DNA of 64,000 nt, from positions 161,522,678 through 161,586,677 of the forward strand of contig NC_133897.1 of assembly GCF_964199755.1 (NCBI RefSeq). Direction: 5' to 3'. Shown here one piece after another: positions 21,199-33,551 of the stretch. The notes beneath the pieces are model-generated. The model worked only from the letters and a program-made list of their open reading frames with translations, did no database searches and was not told the origin of the DNA. This DNA is from Larus michahellis (taxonomy: Eukaryota > Chordata > Aves > Charadriiformes > Laridae). Each line of letters starts with the position of its first letter. Positions within the stretch are counted from its first letter, which is position 1. The position numbers and the translations under genes are program-made.

Positions 21199-24100
21199 CT
21201 CCAGCAACAGTAGAAAAGTCCATTTGTCTCTGATTTTAGGATTTCCCTGGGGCTGGTTAGTGCAGCTTACTTGGAGACAGGAATACAGAAAGGAGGGAGC
21301 TCTTTTTCATTTCCTACATTTGTAAATACACCATTGTGTTGCCACCACCCTTTCTGAAAATTTTTTTCAGCACCTTATCTCCCGGACTCCTGCCTTGACC
21401 TACATTCTTTGGACATTTTTGTGCATACCATGGGAAAGCTGCTGAAGGCTGCTCACCACAGGGCATTTGTTATGCTGCTGTCGATCGCAAATAATTAAAA
21501 ATAACTTTCATTTCTAAGTATCAAAGTGTGCTTATGTCATGCTGATGCATTTAATTTTTTCTCCAGTATTAAAAAAAAAAAATAGAAATTGTTCATTAAC
21601 TATAAACATAGGAACATCTGGGAACATATCTGATTCATTTTGTGATAGCAAGTCTAAGGCACAAATGTTACATGACAAGATCTTGCAGACAAAACAAACT
21701 GTTTGGTTATCTTGACTCACCAGAGGGACCCTGAATTATGATGCTGAACTACTCATCTTGAAAAGGCCCTTTCTATCGCTGTTCATCTACATGCCTCATA
21801 TATTGCCCAATTTAAGTAGTCCATGAACAAGAAGCCCTCTCAAGAGTGATGGTGGGAAGCCTGGGAACTCAGTCTTTCATTCCATTGTGAAGGCAATTTA
21901 TTAAAAGCTTCTTTTTCTTCATTGTATTCCTTCTTTGGTATGGCACTGTATTTTATTATCCACACTTGCATCACACTCTCCTCCTCTCTGCAGGTATAAT
22001 GCTTCATTTATAAAATGTCAGCATGGGCTTTTTTGACCTTTTTTTTTTTTAAACAAGATTTTTCTTTGTATTTTGTTAAAAGCAGCACCTTTGCTTAAAA
22101 ATAACTTTCACTAAAATGGAAAGAGAAAGGTAGAGGGAGAAATAGTTTCTTAAGGTGTTTCTACAACCCCAAGTTGAAATGAAAAATTTTATTTAGAGTC
22201 AAATAAAATTTCATCATCTTTGAAATTAGTAGAATCTTTAAAAAAATAGAATCTAACATTAATTTTAACAGAAACAATTTTTCTACAGGATTTTTCAGTG
22301 TCCTCAACTGACTGGAGGGAATAATACTCTTCCTGTGAAGACTTGCAGAGCTTGAACGAGGGGAATCACTTGGCATATGTTTCCTTTCCACTCACACAGA
22401 TGGGACCTGCTGCTCACAAGTCCCTTTTGCCTTTCAGTCACATACCACTATGAAAATATGGACTATGTTTAAAACATTAGTGCAGCTGATGGACACTTTA
22501 ATGAAGGCTTTTTAAAGCTTTGCCAAACTGCTTTTGAAGCAGTTGACTGAAATGTCAGAACTTCCTCTCATTAAAACTCCCACTTCGGCTACATCCCTTA
22601 TATTTCAGAAAATCTTTTTTTCACCACTTCCACTTGGATTCCAAGAATAACTTACTGAAAAAGGTTATTTTCCCTCATGAAGACCTGACTTGTGATATAT
22701 TCCACTGTGACAGATAGTATTTCAGAATTATGTTTATTTTTTGTTTCTGAACAGTAATATTAAGTTACAAACCATGAGTCACTATGTATTTTTCTTTTTT
22801 CATTTTCACAGATGAAAATTAATTAACTATGTGAAACATTTATTTATTTTTAAAACTTAAACTGTCTTCGTTTCTTCTCATGGGATTGAAGATAGGGGGT
22901 GGTCGAATGTTTCTCAGCTGTATTAGTGCCAATTTTTTTCTGCTAGAGTTGGCTGCTGGGTGTTGAAGCCCATTGCACCTATGCTAGATCTAATTCTGCT
23001 CCACCGGGGGTTGTGGGATGCTGCCAACAGCCTTTGTGAACAGCCTTTTCACTCTTAAAGATAGGCTGGTTGTCACCAAAACCTCCATCAAAAAGGCCCA
23101 CCACCACCCACATTCAGGACCAATGCCTCCTAAACTTTATGCCCTTCTCTGACTCTGAAATTGGCCATTCCAGTAAAGCTTTGCTGATATGGACTTTACA
23201 CAGAAGGAGAGTTTATAATCTGGGTGGGTATGGACTGCGTCTGAGAGAGCTGTTGTGCTATGGAATATTTTTTTCCCATCCAATGGTTTTGGAGTTGCTG
23301 TTTTCTTTGATTCTCCATCAAATTTGGGACAAAAATATTCCATCACTGCTTTTTCCCTTCTCTTTCTTCAATTGACTTGTAATTTCATCTTCAAACATAA
23401 ACTCATCACTCCTGGTGACACATCCTGGTGACTTATATCCCAAAGTTATTGGATCTTATATTTTAGTTAAGTCTCCAATCAGTGTCACATAAGCCAAAAT
23501 GAAATCCACTTCCAGCTCCCATGATTACTAGTACTACAGGACAAACAGATCAGTTTTCTGGCATTTGGCAAATGGGACTCTGAGTATACACAGGGAGAAA
23601 ACAAGCTGAGTAAGAGAACCTCACTGCTACCTTCTTACTCTCTCAAGCTGAATTGCACTCTCAAGTCAGAGCCAAAAATTGTTAAAGACTTCAGAAACAT
23701 AAAAATAACTCCAGCGTCTTTCTTCCATTGAGTGTTTTGATAGAAAACTACTCTTCCCGTCTTTGAAGACACTGTTTGTTAACCTTTTCTCAACATAAAG
23801 CTTCCTTTTTTTAATGCTGTAAAGAAAAAAACATTTATGTGGAGGCAAAGTGAAGACAAAATTCTCCTGTTTCTTTAAGAAATACTTTCCCAAACCTTTC
23901 TAAGGCAAATTTGCTTAGTTTGTCCATTTTTCAGCCTGTCAACACATCCTTTGTGTTCTAATTGTGCCATCTGTAGTTTTAGGTTTTTACAGTTGTCAGT
24001 ATTCCAAAGACTGAGTTTTGCAATTAATTTGGAGAAGAAAAGTACTCTGTAGTATGTAAACTCAGGACTAGGACAGCTGAAGGGGAGGGAATACTTGGAA

Positions 24101-27100
24101 TAAACGATATCCAAGAATTTATTCTAAAAGAAAAATAACTTACAGGTTCTCTTGTTTTTCTAAAAAACATGTTAACGGGCAGTGTTTGGCTTTAATGATG
24201 TCAAGATAAAATCAGCATAGTGAAGCATTTGAAGCTGTAAGCCATGACTGTACATGATTTTTTCCACTGTAGATTCAAATGTGAGTGCTGCTATAGATTT
24301 TGTACTATATCAGTGAATCTACTGCTATACACATATGCACCGCAGCATCCTTTTCACACAGGCTGTGATGTAGCCATTGTATTCCCTTCTGATTTAGTCC
24401 AACTTTGGAAAAAGCTAGTCGATCCCCTTGGGAAGCATGAAGACACTGCATGGCTTTTGAAAGCTTAAAATACCTACATACACTGCACACAAGACAAGCT
24501 GCACCTTATGATGCTGAGGACCACCATAGCACCATTTCAAAGCTCAATGCACCACGCTTCTGGTGCATAGCCTTTGCTTCTGCTTCTCAGGATTAACAAT
24601 CTGAGGTAGATGGTTTCTCAAGACTGGGGTCCCTTTCTACCACCAAATCCAGCAACAGAATTAAGCAGGTTTTCAGAACCTGCTCTGAGGTCAGAGGAGG
24701 GAATTCTCTGGTGGCAGAGCCAATTTAGGCTAATCCCAGATTTGGTCCATGGACCTAAATATGATGGCAGCTGGCCATTTGTTCTCACTTTCTGAATCTC
24801 ATATTTTGCAAAGATTGCACCTATTTTTGCGCAAGGAACACTGCTTATGAATGCTTGTTTGGCACATGCTCCTCTGTACATGAACAACTGGGAAGTTATA
24901 CTTTATTACACGTCTTCTAGTACCCAGGTTTTTTCACTCCAGCTTCTGGTGACAAATAAAAGACTGTTCTTATCTGGGATATTTCATTCCCCCTTTTCAG
25001 TCCCAAATCGAGCCACTGGTAAACAACCAGGAACAAGACATAAGTTACATCAATTCCCCAGCCACTTCACCTCACACTCACCTTATCTGCTTCAAGGTAG
25101 AAATTAGAAGAAACCTCACTTCTCTTATTCATGTGTGCACAAATGCAACATGCTACTAATGACTGTCCCACCTAGAAGAAAGGGCCCTTCTCTTGCATCA
25201 GGAATTTCATTCACTCAAGTTGCAGTATCTCTAGCTGTGGATTTAAAAGCTTAAACTCTTCTGATGACCTAACTAGGGCACTCTGATATTACATTTTCTG
25301 TTTTTTCCATATTAAATTGCTTTTGTAAGCTACTTTGGGGCTGAGAAATGACGATCCCAAAATGTAAGACATGTTGGAATTAACTCTTCATCTTTAATGC
25401 GAAGATCAGGTAATCCAGCATTTTGCCTGTAACTCAGTTCTTCCATTGTGTTTTGATGTACTTAGAACTTTGGGACTGTTTTTTGGATGAAGCCAACTAC
25501 TGACATGGTGCTGTTATTGAAACACCATGGCCTGAGATGGAAAAGACTTCTTCGGTCATCTGTTCCTTCTCATTGCCAAGACAGGATTAGTCTTCACTAT
25601 TGCACATTTGGCTAATGTTTTGTTCTGTTTGGTTTTCTTCCTGCCAGGCCATGAGTTTTGAGGATTTTTCCTGGGAGATGATTATTCAGGCTAATAAAGC
25701 TGTAAAATCAAATTAAAACTGAAGCTGTTCAATTGTGAAACATTATGTTTCTCATGGATGTTCATGTGCCTACTGGTTTAAGCTGTGGGTTCTTAGGTTT
25801 TCTTTTTTCTTTTTTGAAGTGCTCTTACATTTAAAAGATGGCAAGTAACCAGATGTCCGTCGGTGTGGGTGCTGCAGATGCTGCCTCATCAATCTGGGCA
25901 ACACTTTGTGAACTGAAATGGGAGCAGGACCAGCAACCCACAGGCTTGTGCTGATCTCACAGAATTATCACAGCCTGGAAGAACCAACCAATGGTTCAGA
26001 GCCAGCTCACCAGGTCAACATTTCAAGCTCAGCCAGAAAGGCTGTAGGTATTATCACCTGACAGTTTTTTGGCAAGCAGATCCTCTACAAAATGAGCTGA
26101 TGGACTCGGGCCACTCCAAAGAGGTGCTCACATTTTGCAAAAATGTCCTCAGATAGTCCAAACCAGCACAAAAACACACACAAACCTAACTCACAGCAGA
26201 ATTCATCTGGCCAGCTATTCATGCCCAAAAAATGCTGTTTCCTTACCCAACAACTAAAGCCTAAAACATGCTGATAGCCCCTTTCTTATTATAGAGCTGA
26301 AAGCTCAGGGCAAGATGATAAAAAATGTGAAGACAGGACATCACCCAAGGAAAAGGATGAGCTTGGGAGATTGGATGAGCTTGGGAACTCGGACTCATTG
26401 CTGGAGAAGCCAGAAAGAACTGCTTCCACTGTTCAGCGCAGTTGCTTCAGAATCCCAGTTTCTCCTAGAAGGGTTTCTCCAGCAGCCAAGGGTAAATCCT
26501 ACAGATGGAGACAAACCAAGCAAAAATGGTTTTCACGGAATTTTTCTACAGTCTATATTCATACTGTCAGGGACTCAGGGACAGGTTATGCAGATGTAAG
26601 GACCTTTGGTTCTCCTCTTCCATTTGCTTCCCTGTTACAGCCTTGGGGAGAGTGTTGCAGCTTCTCTACAGTCCTCTGGCTGATGCAGAGAACTGCAAAA
26701 AGCTGTGGCACAGAGTGGTAGGAAGGGACAGCTCGTGGTTCCCCCAGTCAAAGTCCTGTGCTACAGACCCATCTTAAGTAACCCTTGCATGACCGTACGG
26801 CTTCAGCTCCATGACTGTACTATGCTAATGCTGGCAGGAACCTTGTGACGCCACCCACTGCATCGTCTCATGACAGAGAGCCTGTGAGCATGTTTTTTGT
26901 TTCCAAAACTTTTAAAGATGAGACTCTGATTCAGTTCTTTAGCTTTGGGTACCACACATGTAACTTTGAGGCAAGATCCCAAGAGAAAATAGTAGCTGCA
27001 TCTGCTGCCCTGTCTGCAGTCTTTTTGGAAAATGAAGCAGGAGATATAATTCAGTCGCAGTTCCTAACAATGTAGTCTCTTGACTTTGTCCTTTGATTAA

Positions 27101-27369
27101 ACTGTAAAAACGTCTTCCAGGAAGGGTCTGCCTTGCTCTTGTCTTAACAGACCCTGTGGCAGATAGGAGGTTGGGCCATTCCTGCTAAGCTAAGGATGAA
27201 CTTTCTAGCACCTACCTCTACAGTGAATAACATCAGATGCCATTTCTCTATAGCCTTGACAGGGAAAATGAAATTCATAAAAGGTAAGTTATTCAAAGCA
27301 GTGTTGTCTAAGCTAAAATAAACCAACTATTTAAGTAACAGAAGGACCAAAGGATTAGAGCAAAGAAAC
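21199..27369. other. unique AT-rich non-coding sequence
   Basis: About 6.2 kb with no recognised gene or mobile element. Features seen: A-run at about 21570-21582, T-run near 22040-22050, CCTGGTGAC twice near 23410-23430, and a 14-base direct repeat at 26357-26389. A stretch near 25958 (TCACAGAATTATCACAGCCT) weakly recalls a decayed antisense CR1 tail but does not continue as one. The open frames (longest about 116 codons) show no motif. Confidence 0.5.
26357..26389. repeat. short direct repeat, 14-mer x2
   Basis: GGATGAGCTTGGGA occurs twice with a period of 19. It lies in otherwise unique sequence, probably a small slippage duplication. Confidence 0.65.
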
Positions 27370-27560
27370 TGGATGTTCTGTTATTGTGCCAAGAGCGAAC
27401 AGTGCTCCACAAAATGTCCCTGAGCTCACCAAACCAAGGGCACTCAGTACTGAAGTAGAGCACTCAGCACACTGAAGGAGCAGGCTCTAAATGTGCTCTT
27501 TATTAAGACGATAGACTCCAAAGAAGGTACAGAAGGGAGTATATATTTAAAACCACAGAA
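27370..27560 (-). mobile_element. possible LTR remnant (weak)
   Basis: On the minus strand a TATATA (about 27541-27546) is followed some 40 bases later by AATAAA (27499-27504). After a further 120-130 bases comes a segment ending in CAATAACAGAACA. This spacing of promoter, polyadenylation signal and an ACA end resembles the R-U5 part of some retroviral LTRs. I do not recognise the family, see no second copy here and cannot place the 5' end. It may equally be a chance arrangement in AT-rich DNA. Confidence 0.2.
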
Positions 27561-27597
27561 TTATGAAAAGGTGTGAATAGCTTCATCAACAAATCAC

Positions 27598-27615
27598 ATG
27601 AATATTAATATTCAT
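27598..27615. repeat. 18 bp perfect palindrome
   Basis: ATGAATATTAATATTCAT equals its own reverse complement. It does not extend further on either side and contains no loop. It lies next to AT-rich unique sequence. It could be a homodimer binding site or a chance product of AT-rich composition. Confidence 0.7.
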
Positions 27616-30147
27616 ATACTCATTTATAAAGCAATTGCTGGTGAATCAAGTTGGTTATCTTCAGAGCAGGATGCAAGGATGTTTTGTTTAATCAAGTGTT
27701 TTTTTAAACTGGATTATAAATTCGGTTCCACCCAAGCAAAAAAGCTCAAATAGTGGCATTGAGATCTGAATGAGTCAGTTCTGAAAGGATCCAATATTGC
27801 AATTTATCATTTTGTTTAACCCGATGATGGCACTTTATGTTGTTGGCTAAGTTAGATCCCTAACACTAGTGAAAAGAAAGGAATACCTGCAGGGTATAAG
27901 GAATAGGCTGCAGATCCTTATATGAAACTTCTGACGTTTGCTCATTACTACTTGATATACCAAACTATGCCAAAATTAATATTATTGCACTAACTGCATA
28001 TTCAGTGCAGAAAGATCAAGTGAATGTTGAATCAAATAGATCAAGTGCAAAGGAGAATAGCACACGAAAACTGAGAGGCACTGCATTTGGTGCAAGTATT
28101 GCAGGCTCCTACAGGAATGTTATCTCCATGTCCATTTCAAATATATATATAAAGCAAATCCTTGTGCTGTTATTTATACTTCACAGTGCCTTGACACCAG
28201 GAACAATTCTGCTTTAAGCAGTTTTCTGTGTCTTTTTCTTTCTTTTCTAAATCACTGAATCTTTTGAGCCATGTAAACTTTACCACAAGGTTTTCAAAGC
28301 TGGAGACTTAACGAAATAATTAATTTTTGCACAGGACTATAAACAAATTGTCAGATGTAAAAGTACATGCTGAGTACATTTGAAAGCAATTTGACCAAAT
28401 AAAGCTTTTGGGACCTTATTTTTGGCTATGTATAAGAGGTAATTAAATGCCGAGAGCCAGATTCTGGACATGCGAACATCACATATGACTCAAACCAAGT
28501 GGAATTCAGGGTGTCTGAACTAGGAAAGGCTGCTTACAGTTGTTGCTCTCAACCATTCTGGAGATCCCTTAGAAAAAATCCCAGCTCTCTCAGTTTGAAC
28601 CACTGCCTAAGATGTCCTCAAGCTGACAGATGGTCTAGGGGCATGGTTCTGCCCTCCACTGTGGTTCTGGCATGTACAGAGGGGTGCCTCCATACCCAGG
28701 AGCTTACGTAGTCCTGTAAGTATGCTTGGACGGTGTCTACCAAACACTGGAAGAAGGTCCTCACAGATGACGACTAGAAGGGACAATGTAGTGCCTCCCA
28801 TCATAGTAGCTCATCAAGGATCAAGAAGACCATGGTCTGGGGGAATTTGCATTCTTGAATTTACCTTCCGAGGAAGATGCTTTCACTCAATGGTCCTGGC
28901 CTCTGCTGCAAAGAGGACTGCTTGCCTTCTTGTAGGGTACTAAGAGCTGAAAATGGAACTGAAAGCTCCCTGCTGCCGCCAGAGTAGAAGAGCAGTTTAA
29001 TCATCAGGAGAGGACATATAAAATGTGCAAGAGACATTATCACACTTGTAATCTGCCCAATCTGAACCCTTATGTCATGTAAATGATTAACCCACGTAGT
29101 CCTTAGAGGTCTTGATGTTATCCCAGGCAAAATAGTAGTTTATCATGCAGGACTTTTCTTTTCCATATGTCTAGGTTTTTTTGCTTTGCTTTTTCCCCAA
29201 TAATAGTTTTGTCCCTGAATCATGACAGGGGGATTAGGGAGCACTACAAGGCATGAATTCACAGAAGAAACTCCATTTAGGATTGCTAAGAGGGCAAAGA
29301 GTTTGAGCCTTCCCTTAAAGTATCTTATTGGCCAAGTTTAAGAGGTGTCTGCATAGCGCATGGACCTCTGTGTCTCCTGGATGTCTAACAATACCCACAC
29401 CTTGTATGAAGCTTGAACAGCAAGAAATGTACTAAGGAGGAAGGTGCCATATAGATAGGTACCTGAAAATTCAACACTGTGATAACCAAGTTCCCTTTTC
29501 TGAACCCAGCCACCTTTTCCATAATTGGCCAGAGCCAAGAACTAGCACTGCTTCCTTCAGTAAAATAAAATAATGGTTGTGGCTGGAATAGGTCCCTAAA
29601 AAATGATGTGGTTCTCTTTCCAGAGAGCCACAAAATCTGCATTTAAATTCAGGCTGTGATGATGGGTAGAAAGTCATATGCATTTAACCACTTTCATTTA
29701 TAAAGGTAAGAAAGAAGTAGCATAACTGCTTTTTATCACAGATTGTGTCTCAAAGGCCTTTAGAGGTGGGATGTGTGTGCATGCATGTCTCAAGAGGGTG
29801 GGAAGGTCTTTGTTTCACCGGCATGATTTAGTGATATCCAGGAAGAAAGTACGAGGAAAGCCAACTCTTGATTCTCAAATCAAGAGAGATTTCAGAGCGT
29901 TGGCTCTATAGCAAAGGGTAGGCTGCATTTGGAGTGGGGGAGAAGCACAGCCTCCAGGTCTTTATCTCTGACCTATACAATTTTGAGTTTCTCTTCCTCT
30001 CTTCTGTCTCAATGAAAGATCTCTATTCTGTAGCAGTCACGTAAAGAGCCTTTCTTTTGGCCCTTGCCCATGCTTCAGCTATTGAAGAGGAGAAGAAAGA
30101 AGAGGTCTTGACCTAAGAGGTTTGAGAACAACCGAATTCGATTCATC

Positions 30148-30173
30148 AGGTTTAATCAAAAGGTTTAATCAAA
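30148..30173. repeat. perfect 13 bp tandem duplication
   Basis: AGGTTTAATCAAA is present twice with no gap or mismatch, followed by a further AAAATC. A recent slippage event is the simplest explanation. Confidence 0.8.
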
Positions 30174-33100
30174 AATCATGAGGCACCATTCTATTGACTT
30201 CACTGGGCACAGGATCAGACCCGATCTGAAATAATAAACTAGGACTCCCAGGCTAAATTGTCCCACTATTTTATTCAGAATTTTTGCAGGACTTTAAGAG
30301 CATTAAGGGAAGCTAACCCAGAAAGCCTAGTAAAGAAAAGAGTATTGTAGTGCAAGGAAAGATAAAACAGAAACACATCCATCAGCTGAGTATGGTTTAA
30401 TTAGATGAAATCCAAGATGCATCAGCAATAATTTAAAAAATACTCTGCACACTGGGGGATGAGGAGGTGATTTACAAACCCATTGTTTGTAAATGCAAAT
30501 GTAAGGAAAAAAAGGCATGTAAGCAAAGCTCTGTGCTGCTTTCAGAAGCTTACAAGTAATCCAAATTTGTATTTGAAAAATGCAATACTCTGAGAAGAGG
30601 CTGAAATTTAAAGGTCTATTATTTACTAATGAGAATGTAAGAGCTCTTGAATATTAAAGAGCTGAGAGAAGTTTGAGAATGAAACGTATCTTTGTTGTAT
30701 GAGAGGGGAAATATCTGTAAGAATAAATCAGTATTATTATACCTTACATTTGTACTGATATGATACAGGAATTGGGAAATAATTTCCCTAAAGGAAGTGA
30801 CATATAATTAGTAGGATATGGTAGGAAGTTTAATTATATAGGGTTGCAGTGACTTTCTTCCACGGAAGTTGAAATTACTGGTGTGTTTTGTGAAAGGAAT
30901 ATAGGAACTTTTCTTAACTTCCTGAGCTTATTAAGAAAAAAGGTTGGGGAATGATTAAAAAAAGAGACTCTTCTCAGGAATTTACATTCAGGTTTTAGGA
31001 TCTGTCTGCTCCTGAATTAGAAGAAAAAGATGTTCAGAAAAAGCAAGGGAGACTTATTAAGAAGGATTAAATTTTATTTTTGAAACTGAGTATATTAATG
31101 AAAGGTCACGACATCAGTATGACTAATTCAATCCTAAGAGATCTGCCATTTCTGGCATGAAAAGCCCCATTGCACAGCCAAGCCTCCCCAAAGTGTGCTC
31201 AACATATGGGACAACAGTTGAAAGTGTTCATAAAAATAATTCTACTGAAGAGATGCCCTTTTGGTAGAGCAATCTACCATCACTGCTGTGATAGCAGGGT
31301 TTCATTGCTTGTCTTGCAGAGATCAAATAGCCAGAACTTGTTAAGAAAAAGAATATTCTTCTAGACTCAGATATCTCAGTGCAATTAACATCTGAGTTTC
31401 TATTTCAATAGCGCACTTCAATTGCAGAGAAATTTTATATAGTGTGATATGAAGAGCTTCTACCCACATTCTGGAGGGCCGGGAAGGCCAGGGCTGTATG
31501 ATTAAAAAACAAATTATAACAAAAACTGATGAGAAAGTTGCAGCGAAAGGCAGCTAAAGTGGAGATGTGAAGCCACCCTTGGGCCATCTCCCCTAACTTT
31601 CCAGTTACAATGGAGAACAATTTTTCATCCCTGGGTTTTCAGAGAAGTGTCTCTGGCAGAGGCAGAAAAGGACTGAATGAAAGTAGTTGAGAAAGAGAGT
31701 GAACTGGAGCTCTGCGGGAAGACAGGTCAGCTCAAGGAGATTTCTACTGGCGGAGATATTCAGGCTCCCTGTCTCCATTGCAATGCCAGGCTGCAGTACA
31801 GTACCTCCTTTCCTCCCACTGTGATACAATGGCCAACTGTCAGATGACAACTTTCCTTTTGGCAGCAAATGTTTTGCTTCAGTGGATTTTTCTGACTAGG
31901 AGCCTGCAAACACAGCGGATGCTTATGTTCACCGTGGGAATATAAACTTCCTTCTTCCAATCCATTAAGCATGGTCTGCAACAATGTCCGCACCACATCT
32001 TATTATACAAATACGTGTAATCCATCAAACAATTCAAAAAAGTAGAACTCTTCAAAGTTTGTATATCTGGCTTATAAACTCTGTTCGCTTTGTGGAATAT
32101 GCACAGAAGGCAAGTTACCTGAACAGTTGAAAGCACATCATAAATTGCGTATGAATCAAAACAGACATGGATGTAAAAAAACAAACCACATCTCCCTTCC
32201 CCCAAAACAGAGATGGGGATTACACTTGAAAGCCGTAGAGCATCCAACGTTATGTTGTGGGTTATGGCATTGGATCTAAACTATTGGAATGAATGTTCTT
32301 TGGGATAAAGGGGATTCAGCAATTTTTCATTATCATTAATCTCCCAAAAGCACGTCTAAGAGAAAAATAGCAGCCAGTAGTTAATTAGACATCTGTTAAA
32401 AAAAATAAAAAATAAAAAAATTCATGTTGTGGGTTTGGTGGGGTGTTTTTTTCTGTAGAATTAATACATGTGAAATGTGCCAGACAGCAGGGGCTAGAGA
32501 TGAAAGCTCTCTCTTTGCAGAGCAAATGCAGCCCCATGTGTGTCTGTGCCAGGCTAGGACAGGTGTTTAGCCTTCTCCCAGTATGGCCCTTGCCAAAAGA
32601 AAATTGTTTCATTTTAGAATCCTCTCCTAAAAATGAAGTGTGGTCTTAAAACCCTTTTCAGAAGAGCAGCCACAGCTTGAGGTATCACGTATGTGTACTA
32701 CTGCCTTCATCTGCAAATGTAGAAGTAAACAGGCAGTGACATACTCTAGAGACTGCTATTTCCCAAGCCTGCTAATTCCCACTGACATTATTTTCTAAAA
32801 GCCTGTTCCTCCCTCCCAAATGAATGATCTAATTCATAGGTTTGTGGTCCCAAAGGTTTCAGACCAAAACATCTGAAATCTCGAAATGTCTGGCAGATCA
32901 ATGTGCACATCAGCAAGTTTTTAAGTGCAGATGCTGTGAAGTCAATATTGTTTCATGGAGCACACTGTGGAGGTCTCACTTATCACAGCCACTACTGATG
33001 GGAACCTCTGTAGCACCAGAAGCCCTCATCCTAGATGGACACTTTCCTGGGGCTCTGTATTCACAGGCAACCACTCTATACCCAACACATTTCTTGGGAA

Positions 33101-33520
33101 TGGGACACCTCACCCTATCTCTGCCTATCCTACACATCAAAAGCTTAATCTCTTCAGCCAACCAATCACACGTGTGTAACTATAAAGGAAAAAAAGCCTT
33201 ACTTCTAATTCTCTTTTGTACAAACTTAAGCACAAAATGGAACATCTCTGTAAAGTCGACTTTTTCTACTATGTAGCAAGAGCAGGGCCATTGCCTGCCC
33301 CAAGGAGTTTACTCTCTAAGGGTCATACCTGAGATCTAAGGGTGGCACCTCTGACGTAAGGGTGAGAGATACACATCAAAGTAATGTGTTTTGTTTAGGC
33401 TGCGTTACAGTAACATAAGGATTATCATCTCACTATATAAAAATCTCTGTATTTGTATATATAATATATTTATATATGTATATTTAAACAAATTGGGAAA
33501 TGTATCTGAAAATCAGGATT

Positions 33521-33551
33521 GGTTTTGGTTTTGTTTTGTTTTTTTTTTTTT
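33521..33551. repeat. (GTTTT)n and poly-T tract
   Basis: GGTTTTGGTTTTGTTTTG passes into 13 T. On the minus strand this is an A-rich tract with CAAAA units. No retroposed gene or element is recognisable on either side. Confidence 0.75.

Noticed and set aside
25958..26030. Possible decayed antisense CR1 tail (TCACAGAATTATCACAGCC)
   Set aside because: Only the first 20 bases resemble a CR1 tail; the following sequence does not continue as CR1.
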